A stretch of DNA of 54,509 nucleotides from positions 1 through 54,509 of the forward strand of contig JARGOE010000004.1 of the NCBI GenBank assembly GCA_029210015.1, given 5' to 3'. Positions 17,797 to 25,935 of the stretch are shown here, one piece after another (position 1 is the first letter of the stretch; each line of letters opens with the position of its first letter). This DNA comes from Vicingaceae bacterium. GTDB taxonomy: Bacteria > Bacteroidota > Bacteroidia > Flavobacteriales_E > Vicingaceae. A program made the position numbers and the translations under genes. The notes below the pieces were generated by a model that worked only from the letters and a program-made list of their open reading frames with translations, was not told the DNA's origin and ran no database searches.

Positions 17797-18890
17797 TTAA
17801 CTATATTATAACCAATTCCAAACTCAACAAAATCAGCAACTGCAAAATGTGTTTTTAAGCCTAAATTCAAAAATATTTTATCGCTAACTTGATACCTAGT
17901 AGCAACCCTATGATAAATATAACCTTGCTCTTTATGTTGAGTTAATAAATACCCTCCCATTTCTACTAGTAATGATATGCCTCCAAAATCTAAGCTATAA
18001 ATACCCACTAAACCAACTCTGTAGTTGTCTAAGCTAGTTCCTTCATAAGCTTCTTCTTTAGTTCTTATTAAATCTCTTAAAGATGAATTGTAAAATAAAT
18101 CAGCACCAAAACCAAAAGAACTTTTTGATTTACCTTGTTTAATCATGTTAAACGAATAACTATTTACAAAATACTTAGGTCCTTTAACTGGAGGTATTTC
18201 TTTAACTCCAAAACCAACCATTGCTTTCTTTTTCCATGCCTTATCTCTGTCAGGAATATCAGAAACTATTTTTTCTTCAGTTTCTCCAAATCTATATTTT
18301 AAACCCAAGTTTAATGATGCTATGTTTATTCCTAAATTAGGACGAGCAAAAGAACCATTCGAGAAATGAATAAGTGACAAACCAGCAGAAGCACTAAAAC
18401 TATTACTCAAATTAGCATCCCAACCCATGTTTAAATAAACTAAAGCATTAATTGGTGAACCAATTACTATGTTCTTATAATTTGTAGCTACATCAAAAGG
18501 TTTAGTAATATATCCCAAGCCATAGCCCATTTTTAACCGCCAATTTATTTTTCTTTGATTTAATGATAATTCTACAAAAGAGAAAACACCCAAAGCATTG
18601 CCTAATTCTTTAGGGTTACCTAAATTCATAAACAAACCAGAGATACCTACCCTAGGGTAATCATAGGTTTGTTGCCAATCCTTTTTTCCGGTGGTTTGTT
18701 TGTAAAAAGATATTTCTGCAGCATAGGTATGCCCTTCTACTACTTCATTTACAATTTGTCGGTGTGGTAAAATTGCACCAAAATGATGCGTTTCTTTTAT
18801 ACCAAACTTTGGCTCAAGCTCTTGTGCAAAACCTTTGATAATTAGCAAGCAAAAGCAAATTAATAAACAGTATTTAAGCAGTAATTTTAT
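17793..18890 (-). CDS. Acyloxyacyl hydrolase / PagL-like lipid A deacylase (possible ATA start)
   Basis: Outer-membrane beta-barrel protein. The HFS motif of the PagL active site is visible in GLSLIHFSNGSF, followed by LGLKYRFG, as in the lipid A 3-O-deacylase family (PF09411-type), which removes acyl chains from lipid A. TTG at 18848 would leave only LIIKGFAQ as a leader. Reading further upstream in frame gives a complete signal peptide that begins best at ATA (18888-18890): MKLLLKYCLLICFCLLIIKG followed by FAQ. No in-frame ATG lies before the TGA stop upstream. The start is therefore uncertain. It is divergent from mazG with 37 nt between them. Confidence 0.75.
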   Translation of the reverse strand: MKLLLKYCLLICFCLLIIKGFAQELEPKFGIKETHHFGAILPHRQIVNEVVEGHTYAAEISFYKQTTGKKDWQQTYDYPRVGISGLFMNLGNPKELGNALGVFSFVELSLNQRKINWRLKMGYGLGYITKPFDVATNYKNIVIGSPINALVYLNMGWDANLSNSFSASAGLSLIHFSNGSFARPNLGINIASLNLGLKYRFGETEEKIVSDIPDRDKAWKKKAMVGFGVKEIPPVKGPKYFVNSYSFNMIKQGKSKSSFGFGADLFYNSSLRDLIRTKEEAYEGTSLDNYRVGLVGIYSLDFGGISLLVEMGGYLLTQHKEQGYIYHRVATRYQVSDKIFLNLGLKTHFAVADFVEFGIGYNIVK

Positions 18891-18927
18891 CTTGAAAAAT
18901 TTATTTAGTCAAAAATACTCTTTTATA

Positions 18928-19689
18928 ATGAAGGAAAAACTAGCAGCGTTTGAACGATTATTAAACATTATGGATGACCTAAGGGAAAAGTGCCCTTGGG
19001 ACAAAAAACAAACCATGCAAAGCTTAAGGCATTTAACTATTGAAGAAACTTATGAGCTTACCGATGCTATTTTAGATAATGACTTAGAAGAGGTAAAAAA
19101 AGAGTTGGGTGATATTATGTTACACTTAGTATTTTACGCCAAAATTGGCTCAGAAACCAACACTTTTGATATAACAGATGTATTAAATGGTATTTGCGAT
19201 AAGTTGATACACAGACACCCACATATTTATGGAGATGTAGAAGTTGCAGATGAAGAAGAAGTAAAAGCCAATTGGGAAAAACTAAAATTAAAAGAAGGAA
19301 AAAAATCTGTTTTAGAAGGTGTGCCAAATAGTTTGCCTGCATTGGTAAAAGCAGTTAGAATACAAGATAAAGCTAGAGGTATAGGTTTTGATTGGGATAA
19401 CAAAGAGCAAGTGTGGGAAAAAGTAGAAGAAGAAATTGAGGAGTTTAAAGTAGAAGCTTTAGCCAAAAGTAATAAAATGGAAGATGAGTTTGGCGATGTG
19501 TTGTTCTCTTTAATTAACTACGGTAGGTTTTTAGATTTAAACCCTGAAGATGCTTTAGAAAAGACTAATAAAAAATTTATAAAGCGATTCCGATACATGG
19601 AAACCGAAACAAAAAAGGAAGGTAAAACATTAAGTGAACTAAGCTTAACAGAAATGGATGTGTATTGGAATAAGGCTAAAGAATTATAA
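18928..19689 (+). CDS. mazG: Nucleoside triphosphate pyrophosphohydrolase
   Basis: 253 aa from the ATG at 18928. An open frame reaches back to 18835, but the region before 18928 is the signal-peptide region of the divergent gene and does not resemble MazG. All-alpha NTP pyrophosphohydrolase: REKCPWDKKQTMQSLRHLTIEE-type start near 18, EVKKELGDIMLHLVFYA near 52 with the EExxE/ExxD metal ligands, HRHPHIYGD near 91, then a second MazG domain with WEKVEEEIEEF and EDEFGDVLFSLINYGR. It hydrolyses NTPs to NMPs and PPi as a housecleaning enzyme. Confidence 0.94.
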   Translation: MKEKLAAFERLLNIMDDLREKCPWDKKQTMQSLRHLTIEETYELTDAILDNDLEEVKKELGDIMLHLVFYAKIGSETNTFDITDVLNGICDKLIHRHPHIYGDVEVADEEEVKANWEKLKLKEGKKSVLEGVPNSLPALVKAVRIQDKARGIGFDWDNKEQVWEKVEEEIEEFKVEALAKSNKMEDEFGDVLFSLINYGRFLDLNPEDALEKTNKKFIKRFRYMETETKKEGKTLSELSLTEMDVYWNKAKEL

Positions 19690-19720
19690 AAACCATATTT
19701 TTACATAAAATTCTACAAAC

Positions 19721-20608
19721 ATGAAAAGACTGTTTTTTTATATTGTTTTTTTATCATTTATTGCATGTAGCAAAGAAAAGGATAATCCTAAAGACAATAA
19801 TTCTTGTATCTCTAACCAAAACGCACAAACTATTTCTCATGATGGATTAACAAGAGAGTATATTGTTTATGTGCCTAGATCGTATGACGGTAATACTGCA
19901 GTTCCTTTGGTTTTTAATTTTCATGGCTTTGGTGGTTTAGCATCAGAATATATGTCTTATGCAAATATGCGACCTCAAGCCGATGCTCAAAATTTTATTT
20001 TGATTTATCCACAAGGTTCATGTTTAAACGGTGACTCACATTGGAATGCAAGTTTACCAGGACCAGACAATAAAAGTAATGCAGATGATTTTGGATTTAT
20101 TGAAGCATTAATAACCAAACTGAATTCTTCGTATAACATTGATAATGAAAGAATTTATGCTTGTGGATACTCTAATGGTGGTATGCTCGCATATGCTCTA
20201 GCTTGCTATAAAAATAATTTAATTGCAGGGGCTTGTTCTGTTTCAGGTTGTATGTTAGACAATGACTGCTCACCAACTAACCCTACAGCAATATTATCCA
20301 TCCATGGTACTTCTGATGATGTACTTTCATATAATGGGAATTCATCTTTCAACTCGGTAGCTTTTGCTTTAAACTATTGGACAACTTTTAATAATACTGA
20401 TGGCTCACCTAGCATTGATTCATATAACGATAATGGTACTACAATAGAACATCATGTTTATGCCAATGGCGATAGTAGTGTTACAGTAGAACATTACAAA
20501 GTAATTGGTGGTGGACATGATTGGTTTAACATGAGCTATCAAGGAAACAATACTGGAGATTTAATATGGAATCACCTTTCCCAATACAACATTTACGGTA
20601 AAAGATAA
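19721..20608 (+). CDS. PHB depolymerase/feruloyl esterase-like lipoprotein
   Basis: 295 aa. The N-terminus ends in SFIAC (Cys16), a lipobox, so it is a probable surface or periplasmic lipoprotein. The body is an alpha/beta hydrolase of the LpqC/PhaZ/CE1 type: REYIVYVPRSYDG near 45, VFNFHGFGG (oxyanion region) near 64, nucleophile motif GYSNGG with Ser151, LSIHGTSDDVLSY near 200 (Asp) and GGGHDWF with His266. It probably cleaves an ester on a polymer or small secreted substrate; which one is unclear. It stands alone 31 nt after mazG. Confidence 0.88.
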   Translation: MKRLFFYIVFLSFIACSKEKDNPKDNNSCISNQNAQTISHDGLTREYIVYVPRSYDGNTAVPLVFNFHGFGGLASEYMSYANMRPQADAQNFILIYPQGSCLNGDSHWNASLPGPDNKSNADDFGFIEALITKLNSSYNIDNERIYACGYSNGGMLAYALACYKNNLIAGACSVSGCMLDNDCSPTNPTAILSIHGTSDDVLSYNGNSSFNSVAFALNYWTTFNNTDGSPSIDSYNDNGTTIEHHVYANGDSSVTVEHYKVIGGGHDWFNMSYQGNNTGDLIWNHLSQYNIYGKR

Positions 20609-20614
20609 ATTAAT

Positions 20615-22054
20615 TTACTTTTTCTCTAGCTGATAGTTTATTCTATCAGTGCTATTCACATCAAATTTTAAATCTGCTGTGTAAGATTGAAAATCATTAG
20701 CTTCTATAATAATACTATAGCTTTTTTCAGGATCAACTAACATAATAAATTTACCTGTATTACTATTAGCTTTATAAATACCATGCACCTTTTTAGATTC
20801 ACTATCAATCAAAGTAATTTTTGCAGCAATGGGTTTATCCTTATTTATAATTGCCTTTAGCACATGAAATTGAGCAAACTCATCTTTAACAACTACTTTG
20901 TAAATATCAGTACCACCTTTACCGTCAGGTCTGCAGGTAGATAAATAAGCTACTTTACCCGATGCTACTAAAGAATAATACATGTCATCATCAACAGAGT
21001 TAATAGGGTACTTTAAGTTTTCTGGTTCACTCCATATCCCACTTTCTAAATTTGTTTTAAAAACATCAAATCCCCCCATATTTTGATGTCCTTTAGAACT
21101 AAAATAAAGTGTTTTCTTATCCGAATGTATAAATGGTGCTTCTTCATCCTCATCACTATTTACAATGGGCCCCATATTTAAAGCTCTACTCCATTTACCA
21201 TTAGGTAATCTTAATACTTTATATAAATCTTTGCCTCCATAGCCTCCTGGTTTATCACTTACAAAAAACATCAATTTATTATCTATACTTATTGTTACTC
21301 CCGATTCGTTATAATCAGAATTAACATTGTCTCCCATTTTTAAAGGTTCTTCCCAATCATCTAATCCCATCTTAGATTCATAAATATCTCCATTACGTAT
21401 TAAATACATAGTTTGTCCATCAGAAGAAACTCCACCAATTCTTTCATTTTTTGATGTGTTAATTCCTTTATTTAAAAGCTTTGGAGTATCAAACGAATTT
21501 TGTGCTTTAGCAATGCTGTAGATTTGCCCATCAACTGCATAATACAACATTGATTCATCGGCAATTATTTGAGGTGTAGCTTCAGTTTTAGCTGTACTTA
21601 CTTTAAAATTTTGCAACAAAACATCTCGTTTATTACCTATTGCTATTTGAGCATATTTTACCTTTTCTACTTCTCTTGATATTTGCTCATTTGTCAATTC
21701 CTTTTTACCAGCTATTAGTTTGTATGCATTGTAAAAATTAATTGCTTTTTTAAATTTCATTTTTGCAAACGCAATTGCTGCCTTATACCTAAACAACTCT
21801 ATACTAACTGCACTACTAGATTTTAATAAATGAGCTTCTGCCTTATCGTAATCTTTTAAATAAAAGTTACAAACGCCCATTTTAAAATTAAGCTCTTTGT
21901 TTAAACTATCAGAAGAAAATGCGTGATTGTATATAGATATAGCTGTATTGTAATCTCCTTCTTTTAAATGTTTGTCTGCTGCGCCTACATCTTGAGCATA
22001 AGAGCATAGTACCGAACTATAAAAGAAGATTGTTATAACAACATTTTTTATCAT
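20615..22054 (-). CDS. TPR and PD40 beta-propeller protein (PorE-like, no OmpA domain)
   Basis: 479 aa, with a signal peptide cut after YAQ near 21. Two to three TPR-like helices follow (KHLKEGDYNTAISIYNHAF near 29, KMGVCNFYLKDYDKAEAHLL near 58). PD40/WD40-like repeats run from about 150 to 390, with the typical FFVSDKPGGYGGKDLYKV, LYFSSKGHQNMGGFDVFK and LSTCRPDGKGGTDIYKV. The end is a small carboxypeptidase-regulatory-like beta domain. Gliding and type IX secretion proteins such as PorE share this order but end in an OmpA peptidoglycan-binding domain, which is absent here. Confidence 0.85.
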   Translation of the reverse strand: MIKNVVITIFFYSSVLCSYAQDVGAADKHLKEGDYNTAISIYNHAFSSDSLNKELNFKMGVCNFYLKDYDKAEAHLLKSSSAVSIELFRYKAAIAFAKMKFKKAINFYNAYKLIAGKKELTNEQISREVEKVKYAQIAIGNKRDVLLQNFKVSTAKTEATPQIIADESMLYYAVDGQIYSIAKAQNSFDTPKLLNKGINTSKNERIGGVSSDGQTMYLIRNGDIYESKMGLDDWEEPLKMGDNVNSDYNESGVTISIDNKLMFFVSDKPGGYGGKDLYKVLRLPNGKWSRALNMGPIVNSDEDEEAPFIHSDKKTLYFSSKGHQNMGGFDVFKTNLESGIWSEPENLKYPINSVDDDMYYSLVASGKVAYLSTCRPDGKGGTDIYKVVVKDEFAQFHVLKAIINKDKPIAAKITLIDSESKKVHGIYKANSNTGKFIMLVDPEKSYSIIIEANDFQSYTADLKFDVNSTDRINYQLEKK

Positions 22055-22075
22055 CTATATAAACGAATTATTAAA

Positions 22076-22108
22076 GCTAAGATAGTATTAATAATACAAT
22101 AGCTTAGC
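22076..22108. repeat. Imperfect inverted repeat upstream of the PD40 gene
   Basis: GCTAAG (22076-22081) pairs with CTTAGC (22103-22108), and an inner GTATT/AATAC arm is centred at about 22091, with unpaired bases between the two stems. It lies 22 nt upstream of the PD40 start and is separate from the terminator hairpin further on. It could be an operator or part of the leader. Confidence 0.4.
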
Positions 22109-22147
22109 CAATACTGCCAATTTAATACCAAAAAGTTATATAAAGGT

Positions 22148-22186
22148 AAAAAGTCCGTATTACTATAAGTAATAAGGGACTTTATT
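22148..22186 (-). terminator. Rho-independent terminator after the Nramp-like gene
   Basis: Arms at 22149-22164 and 22168-22183 pair over about 15 bases with one bulge (GTCC against GGGAC, then TATTACT against AGTAATA) around a 3-nt loop. On the minus strand the hairpin ends in GGACTTTTT, a T-run. It lies 27 nt after the Nramp-like stop and would end the long minus-strand operon. Confidence 0.7.
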
Positions 22187-22212
22187 TCTTAAACATAAGA
22201 ATGTGAATAATC

Positions 22213-23442
22213 TTAATTAGAAATCACAACAAAATAAATACTAAACCCAATAAAGTAAAGGATACCCAGCCAGCTAACAACCTTTAATAACAGACCTGGT
22301 TTATTTTCAGCAGGCATTGTTTTTCCGTTAATTACCAAAAAGTTTAAAATTGCAATTATTGGAGAAGAAAGAAACGCAACGGTTGTAGCAAAATCTACTA
22401 AATCTTTCATGTTGGTTAGGTAAAATGCTAAAATAATTACTGTTCCAACTAACAATAATCCTATCCAGAAAAAATAAATCTTTCTATTGTCTTTAGTGCT
22501 TCCTACAACCAAACTAGTCCCTTCAGCCAAAACTCTAGGAGAAGCATCTAAACAAGTTAATGTAGTACTTAGCATAGTTGTAAATGCTGCAATGGCTATA
22601 ATTACATAAGCCCAGCTTCCAATATTATTAGTGTAAATGGCTATTAATTGCTTAGCAAAAGCACCTCCTCCATTTTGTAACTCTAAACCAGAACCATATA
22701 TAGTCAATGAACCTAATGACACAAAACAAAGTGCTAACACTAAGGTTCCCCAATAGCCAATTTTAAAATCAAGCAAGGCAGATTTTAGTTTACTCTTTTC
22801 ATGATTATTTCTTTCTGCAGTCCATAAGGAATGCCAAACCGATATATCTAATGGCGCAGGCATCCATCCCATTAGAGCAATTATAAACAACACATGACTT
22901 TTTTCAGAAAAAGTGAACGAAACCATATATTCTTGATATTGCTCATTATTGCCTGTAAAAGCTGCTATTAATGCTATGATTGTACTAACTGAAAGTGTAA
23001 ATATGATTAGTTTAATAGTTTTATCTAAAATACTGTATTTCCCTATCAATAAAATAGAAGTACAAATTGCCAAAAGAATACTCGACATTACCCATGGCTC
23101 AATAGTAAATCCTGATATTTCTGATGCCAACCCAGCTGTAACCACAGTAACTGCAGATTGGATAATGAACATACTTAAAAAAGTTAATACAAGAAATAGA
23201 TATAATGCCCAATTGCCTATAGATTTATAACCATACAATAAGCTTTTACCTGTACTTGCTGCGTATCTTGGACCAAATTCAAAAAAAGGATATTTTAAGA
23301 TATTAGCTAAAAGTATTGCCCAAACCAGCCCGTAACCAAAATCTGCACCTGCTCTAGTAGATTGCACTAAATGAGAAACGCCTATTGCAGCTCCTGCATA
23401 CAATAACCCTGGTCCTAAAATTTTATACCAAGGTGTTTTCAT
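22213..23442 (-). CDS. Nramp-related membrane transporter, non-canonical metal site
   Basis: 409 aa with about eleven membrane segments. The N-terminus ILGPGLLYAGAAIGVSHLVQ aligns with the Nramp TM1 start GPGFL, and the TM6 region reads GWMPAPLDISVWHSLW. In classic Nramp proteins TM1 has DPGN and TM6 has MPH(N), which bind Mn/Fe. Here these places read GVSH (21-24) and MPAP (194-197), so the metal ligands are replaced. It is an Nramp-superfamily protein by fold, but the substrate cannot be assumed to be Mn or Fe. It is the last gene of the minus-strand glycan run, 3 nt after the methyltransferase. Confidence 0.8.
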   Translation of the reverse strand: MKTPWYKILGPGLLYAGAAIGVSHLVQSTRAGADFGYGLVWAILLANILKYPFFEFGPRYAASTGKSLLYGYKSIGNWALYLFLVLTFLSMFIIQSAVTVVTAGLASEISGFTIEPWVMSSILLAICTSILLIGKYSILDKTIKLIIFTLSVSTIIALIAAFTGNNEQYQEYMVSFTFSEKSHVLFIIALMGWMPAPLDISVWHSLWTAERNNHEKSKLKSALLDFKIGYWGTLVLALCFVSLGSLTIYGSGLELQNGGGAFAKQLIAIYTNNIGSWAYVIIAIAAFTTMLSTTLTCLDASPRVLAEGTSLVVGSTKDNRKIYFFWIGLLLVGTVIILAFYLTNMKDLVDFATTVAFLSSPIIAILNFLVINGKTMPAENKPGLLLKVVSWLGILYFIGFSIYFVVISN

Positions 23443-23445
23443 TAA

Positions 23446-24354
23446 TTACTTTAAAGATTCGTTAAAATCGTTTTTTGGTAGGCTTTCGCTATAAGTGTTC
23501 ATAGCCGTAAATTTTCCTGCTTCTGAAAACGATTTTTTAGACATTTTCTTAACTAATCCTCCTAAATTATTAGCTATTGGCAAAAAGTAAACTAATGTAT
23601 CAGGATGTTTGGACGCATGGAGTTCATGCTCAATTTCATATAACTTTCTGTTTCTATATGTTGGAGGGTAAGCTTCTTTTAACTTCTTATCTGTGTCTTT
23701 TACAATAACATTTACTCCATCCCAAAAATCTTTTTCAGCCTCTTTTCTATCAGTATCATTCAAATTTAATGGGTGGCACTTGGTATAAGATTGAAACATC
23801 AATTTAAACTCTTTATTATTATACAAAAAATCTCTGTTTGCCTGTCTTACATGCCTGTAATTACTATCGTCTATAATAATAATTGCGTTATCTGCTAAAA
23901 AAGGTTTCATCAATTCTAAGCACATTAATTGGCTTCTATAATCATGTGGTCCATCAATAAAATATACTCCAACCTTTTTATCTCCAATATGATTTTTTAA
24001 ATTCTCTAAAGCATCTTCATAATCTTCATTAACAATATTCACATTGTTAAGGTTTAACTTTTTAGTTCTATCATTAACGATTGATAAATTCTTTCCTGCT
24101 TTATCAAAAAAAGCAAAATTATCTATCCCATAAACTTGCGCATTATCTAAGACCCTAGCAACTGACAATAAAGTTAATCCTTGAAAAACTCCAACCTCAA
24201 CATAACATGTGTTTTCATCTAATCTTGCCTTAGAAACATTTTGTAATAAACTAACCATTCGATGTCCTGAAAACCCAGTTAACACTTCATCATCGGTAAT
24301 TATACCTTTACTTTCAACTGCTTCTTTTATCGCCTTATGATACTTTTCAATCAT
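23446..24354 (-). CDS. SAM-dependent methyltransferase (Methyltransf_24 type)
   Basis: 302 aa. Motif I is TCYVEVGVFQGLTLLSVA near 48, then VYGIDNFAF near 74. VGVYFIDGPHDYRSQLMCLELM near 129 and NAIIIIDDSNY near 157 give the IDG-H-Y and IIDD motifs of the class I Methyltransf_24 (cephalosporin-hydroxylase/CmcI-like) group. The C-terminal 110 residues are extra to the core. It likely methylates the product of the nearby cassette. It lies directly after the SGNH gene with no gap. Confidence 0.82.
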   Translation of the reverse strand: MIEKYHKAIKEAVESKGIITDDEVLTGFSGHRMVSLLQNVSKARLDENTCYVEVGVFQGLTLLSVARVLDNAQVYGIDNFAFFDKAGKNLSIVNDRTKKLNLNNVNIVNEDYEDALENLKNHIGDKKVGVYFIDGPHDYRSQLMCLELMKPFLADNAIIIIDDSNYRHVRQANRDFLYNNKEFKLMFQSYTKCHPLNLNDTDRKEAEKDFWDGVNVIVKDTDKKLKEAYPPTYRNRKLYEIEHELHASKHPDTLVYFLPIANNLGGLVKKMSKKSFSEAGKFTAMNTYSESLPKNDFNESLK

Positions 24355-25131
24355 CTATTTATAATGTTTATCTATTAGTGTAAGTAAATTTTCAAGGATA
24401 AATCTACTTCCTTTTTTTGTTAAATGCACATTATCGCAGGTATATTGATGAATTTCTGGCTTAGATAACAAAGTTAAATCAACAACTGTCTGAGTATTTA
24501 AATTACTCAACATTTGTTTACTCTTTTCATAAATCATTACAGAATTAGCAGGCCTAGCCTTATAATTACCTACCCATTCTAAATCTACTGCATTACAACT
24601 TACCCAGATTAAATTTTCAATTTTATTAAATTCTTCAGCTATTAATTCTACCATAAATTCAGGTACAGTTGATGCTGTTTTCTCTCCATTATATTCATCT
24701 GAATACCCATTGAAATCAATCAATTTTTGATAAATCTCATCACCAAAAAAGCGAATTATTTTACTTTTTTTTGATTTAATAATTTCTATGTTTTGAGAAA
24801 TTGGTCTTGGAGCAAAATCCACTACACCAATATGAGCAATAACAAATTGATATTTTTTAGGGGAATTGTGATAATAGTCTAAAAAATCATAAACTGTAGT
24901 AGTTCTTTCTGGACACACATAAGCATCCGTTTTAAAATTCTTAACAAAGTACTTTGTATACCACGAAAAAGCATTGTACTTATGGGTTAGTTTGGTTACA
25001 TCAAAACCACGAGAATCTGTAAATACAAAAACTGAAGGTTTAGATGCATTTTTTATTTTATAAAAAACTAACCTTAGTTTAATAACTAGAGATAATAAGA
25101 AATAGAATATTTCACTCAATTTCCTTTTCAC
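24355..25131 (-). CDS. SGNH/GDSL-like hydrolase or acyltransferase domain protein
   Basis: 258 aa. A hydrophobic N-terminal segment (about 7-24) could be a membrane anchor. An SGNH-type layout follows: block I TDSRGFD with Ser40, a block III-like GVVD (102-105), and block V DNVHLTKKG with Asp233 and His236 near the C-terminus. Such domains are esterases or O-acyltransferase partners. In a glycan operon it may add or remove an O-acetyl group. The usual GxND Asn of block III is missing, so activity is uncertain. Confidence 0.68.
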   Translation of the reverse strand: MKRKLSEIFYFLLSLVIKLRLVFYKIKNASKPSVFVFTDSRGFDVTKLTHKYNAFSWYTKYFVKNFKTDAYVCPERTTTVYDFLDYYHNSPKKYQFVIAHIGVVDFAPRPISQNIEIIKSKKSKIIRFFGDEIYQKLIDFNGYSDEYNGEKTASTVPEFMVELIAEEFNKIENLIWVSCNAVDLEWVGNYKARPANSVMIYEKSKQMLSNLNTQTVVDLTLLSKPEIHQYTCDNVHLTKKGSRFILENLLTLIDKHYK

Positions 25132-25137
25132 TTCTAG

Positions 25138-25932
25138 TTATTTGAATAGTGAATTAAAATCTACTCTATTATAAACATCTAAATTACCACCAACAGTAGC
25201 ATTAATAACCTCCCTGTCGTCCAATTCAAACATTAGTTTTGCCAAACGATAGCTTTTTAAAACATTATGAAGTTTAGGATCGTGCCATTTTTTACCCTTC
25301 CCAAAGTAATCCGGATGAAAATGGTTAACATCATCCTCAGTACTTTCTATAACATTACCATCTACTTTAGCACTATCTGGTATATTGTAACTAAAATCCA
25401 TACCTATTAAATAAACTTTAGAAAACCCTAAATAATATGCTAATTGTAAATTTACAATGGTTACTGATTGACCACAAAAAGCTTCTTCAGATAAATCTTG
25501 AGAAAATCTTGGAGTTTCATAATAAGGGCTAGTATCATTATAAAATGAATAATCTAGATTTAAGAAATAGCGATTATCTCCTTTTTTGAATTTTGATTTA
25601 AACTTAGCTGGAAAAAACATGTAATCACATTGATAATCATTAATCTCATTAATATTATCGTTTATCACATGCGGATCTTCTACTACATAGAAACTAGGCT
25701 TATAACCCATTTCTCTTGTTTTATAGTAAATAGAATTTACTGCAAAACTATACTCATTTTCTAAAAGCTTTAAATCAATTTTATTTAAAGAGGGGCCATT
25801 ACCAACTATAAAACAACGCTCTCCTTTAAATTTATCCTTCAGTTTAGCAATTTCAGATTTGCTTCGACTCATTTTCCCTGGTTGGTCGATTAAGCTATTA
25901 GGAACTAATTCTTTTATTTTTTTCTTCAACAT
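25138..25932 (-). CDS. DUF115/MptE-like protein, possible acidic-sugar transferase
   Basis: 264 aa. After a 35-residue leader comes RCFIVGNGPSLNKIDL (GNGPSL at 44-49), then an AVNSIYY strand, and a later GFSKVYLIGMDFSYN near 178. GNGPSL followed by an ID and a strand is shared by DUF115/Maf proteins and Cst-type (GT42) sialyltransferases. DUF115-type Maf proteins move pseudaminic or legionaminic acid onto flagellin. With a CMP-sugar-synthetase-like gene in the same operon, a transferase for that CMP-sugar is a reasonable guess, but not shown. Confidence 0.68.
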   Translation of the reverse strand: MLKKKIKELVPNSLIDQPGKMSRSKSEIAKLKDKFKGERCFIVGNGPSLNKIDLKLLENEYSFAVNSIYYKTREMGYKPSFYVVEDPHVINDNINEINDYQCDYMFFPAKFKSKFKKGDNRYFLNLDYSFYNDTSPYYETPRFSQDLSEEAFCGQSVTIVNLQLAYYLGFSKVYLIGMDFSYNIPDSAKVDGNVIESTEDDVNHFHPDYFGKGKKWHDPKLHNVLKSYRLAKLMFELDDREVINATVGGNLDVYNRVDFNSLFK

Positions 25933-25935
25933 ATC

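Noticed and set aside
18835-18927. N-terminal extension of mazG
   Set aside because: The extra 31 codons overlap the signal-peptide region of the divergent gene and do not resemble MazG, so the ATG at 18928 was chosen.
19115-19466. Two minus-strand frames inside mazG
   Set aside because: They lie fully within the conserved MazG coding sequence and their proteins are low-complexity.
22949-23230. 93-codon plus-strand frame opposite the Nramp-like gene
   Set aside because: It is antisense to the transmembrane coding region, with no start signal and no family pattern.
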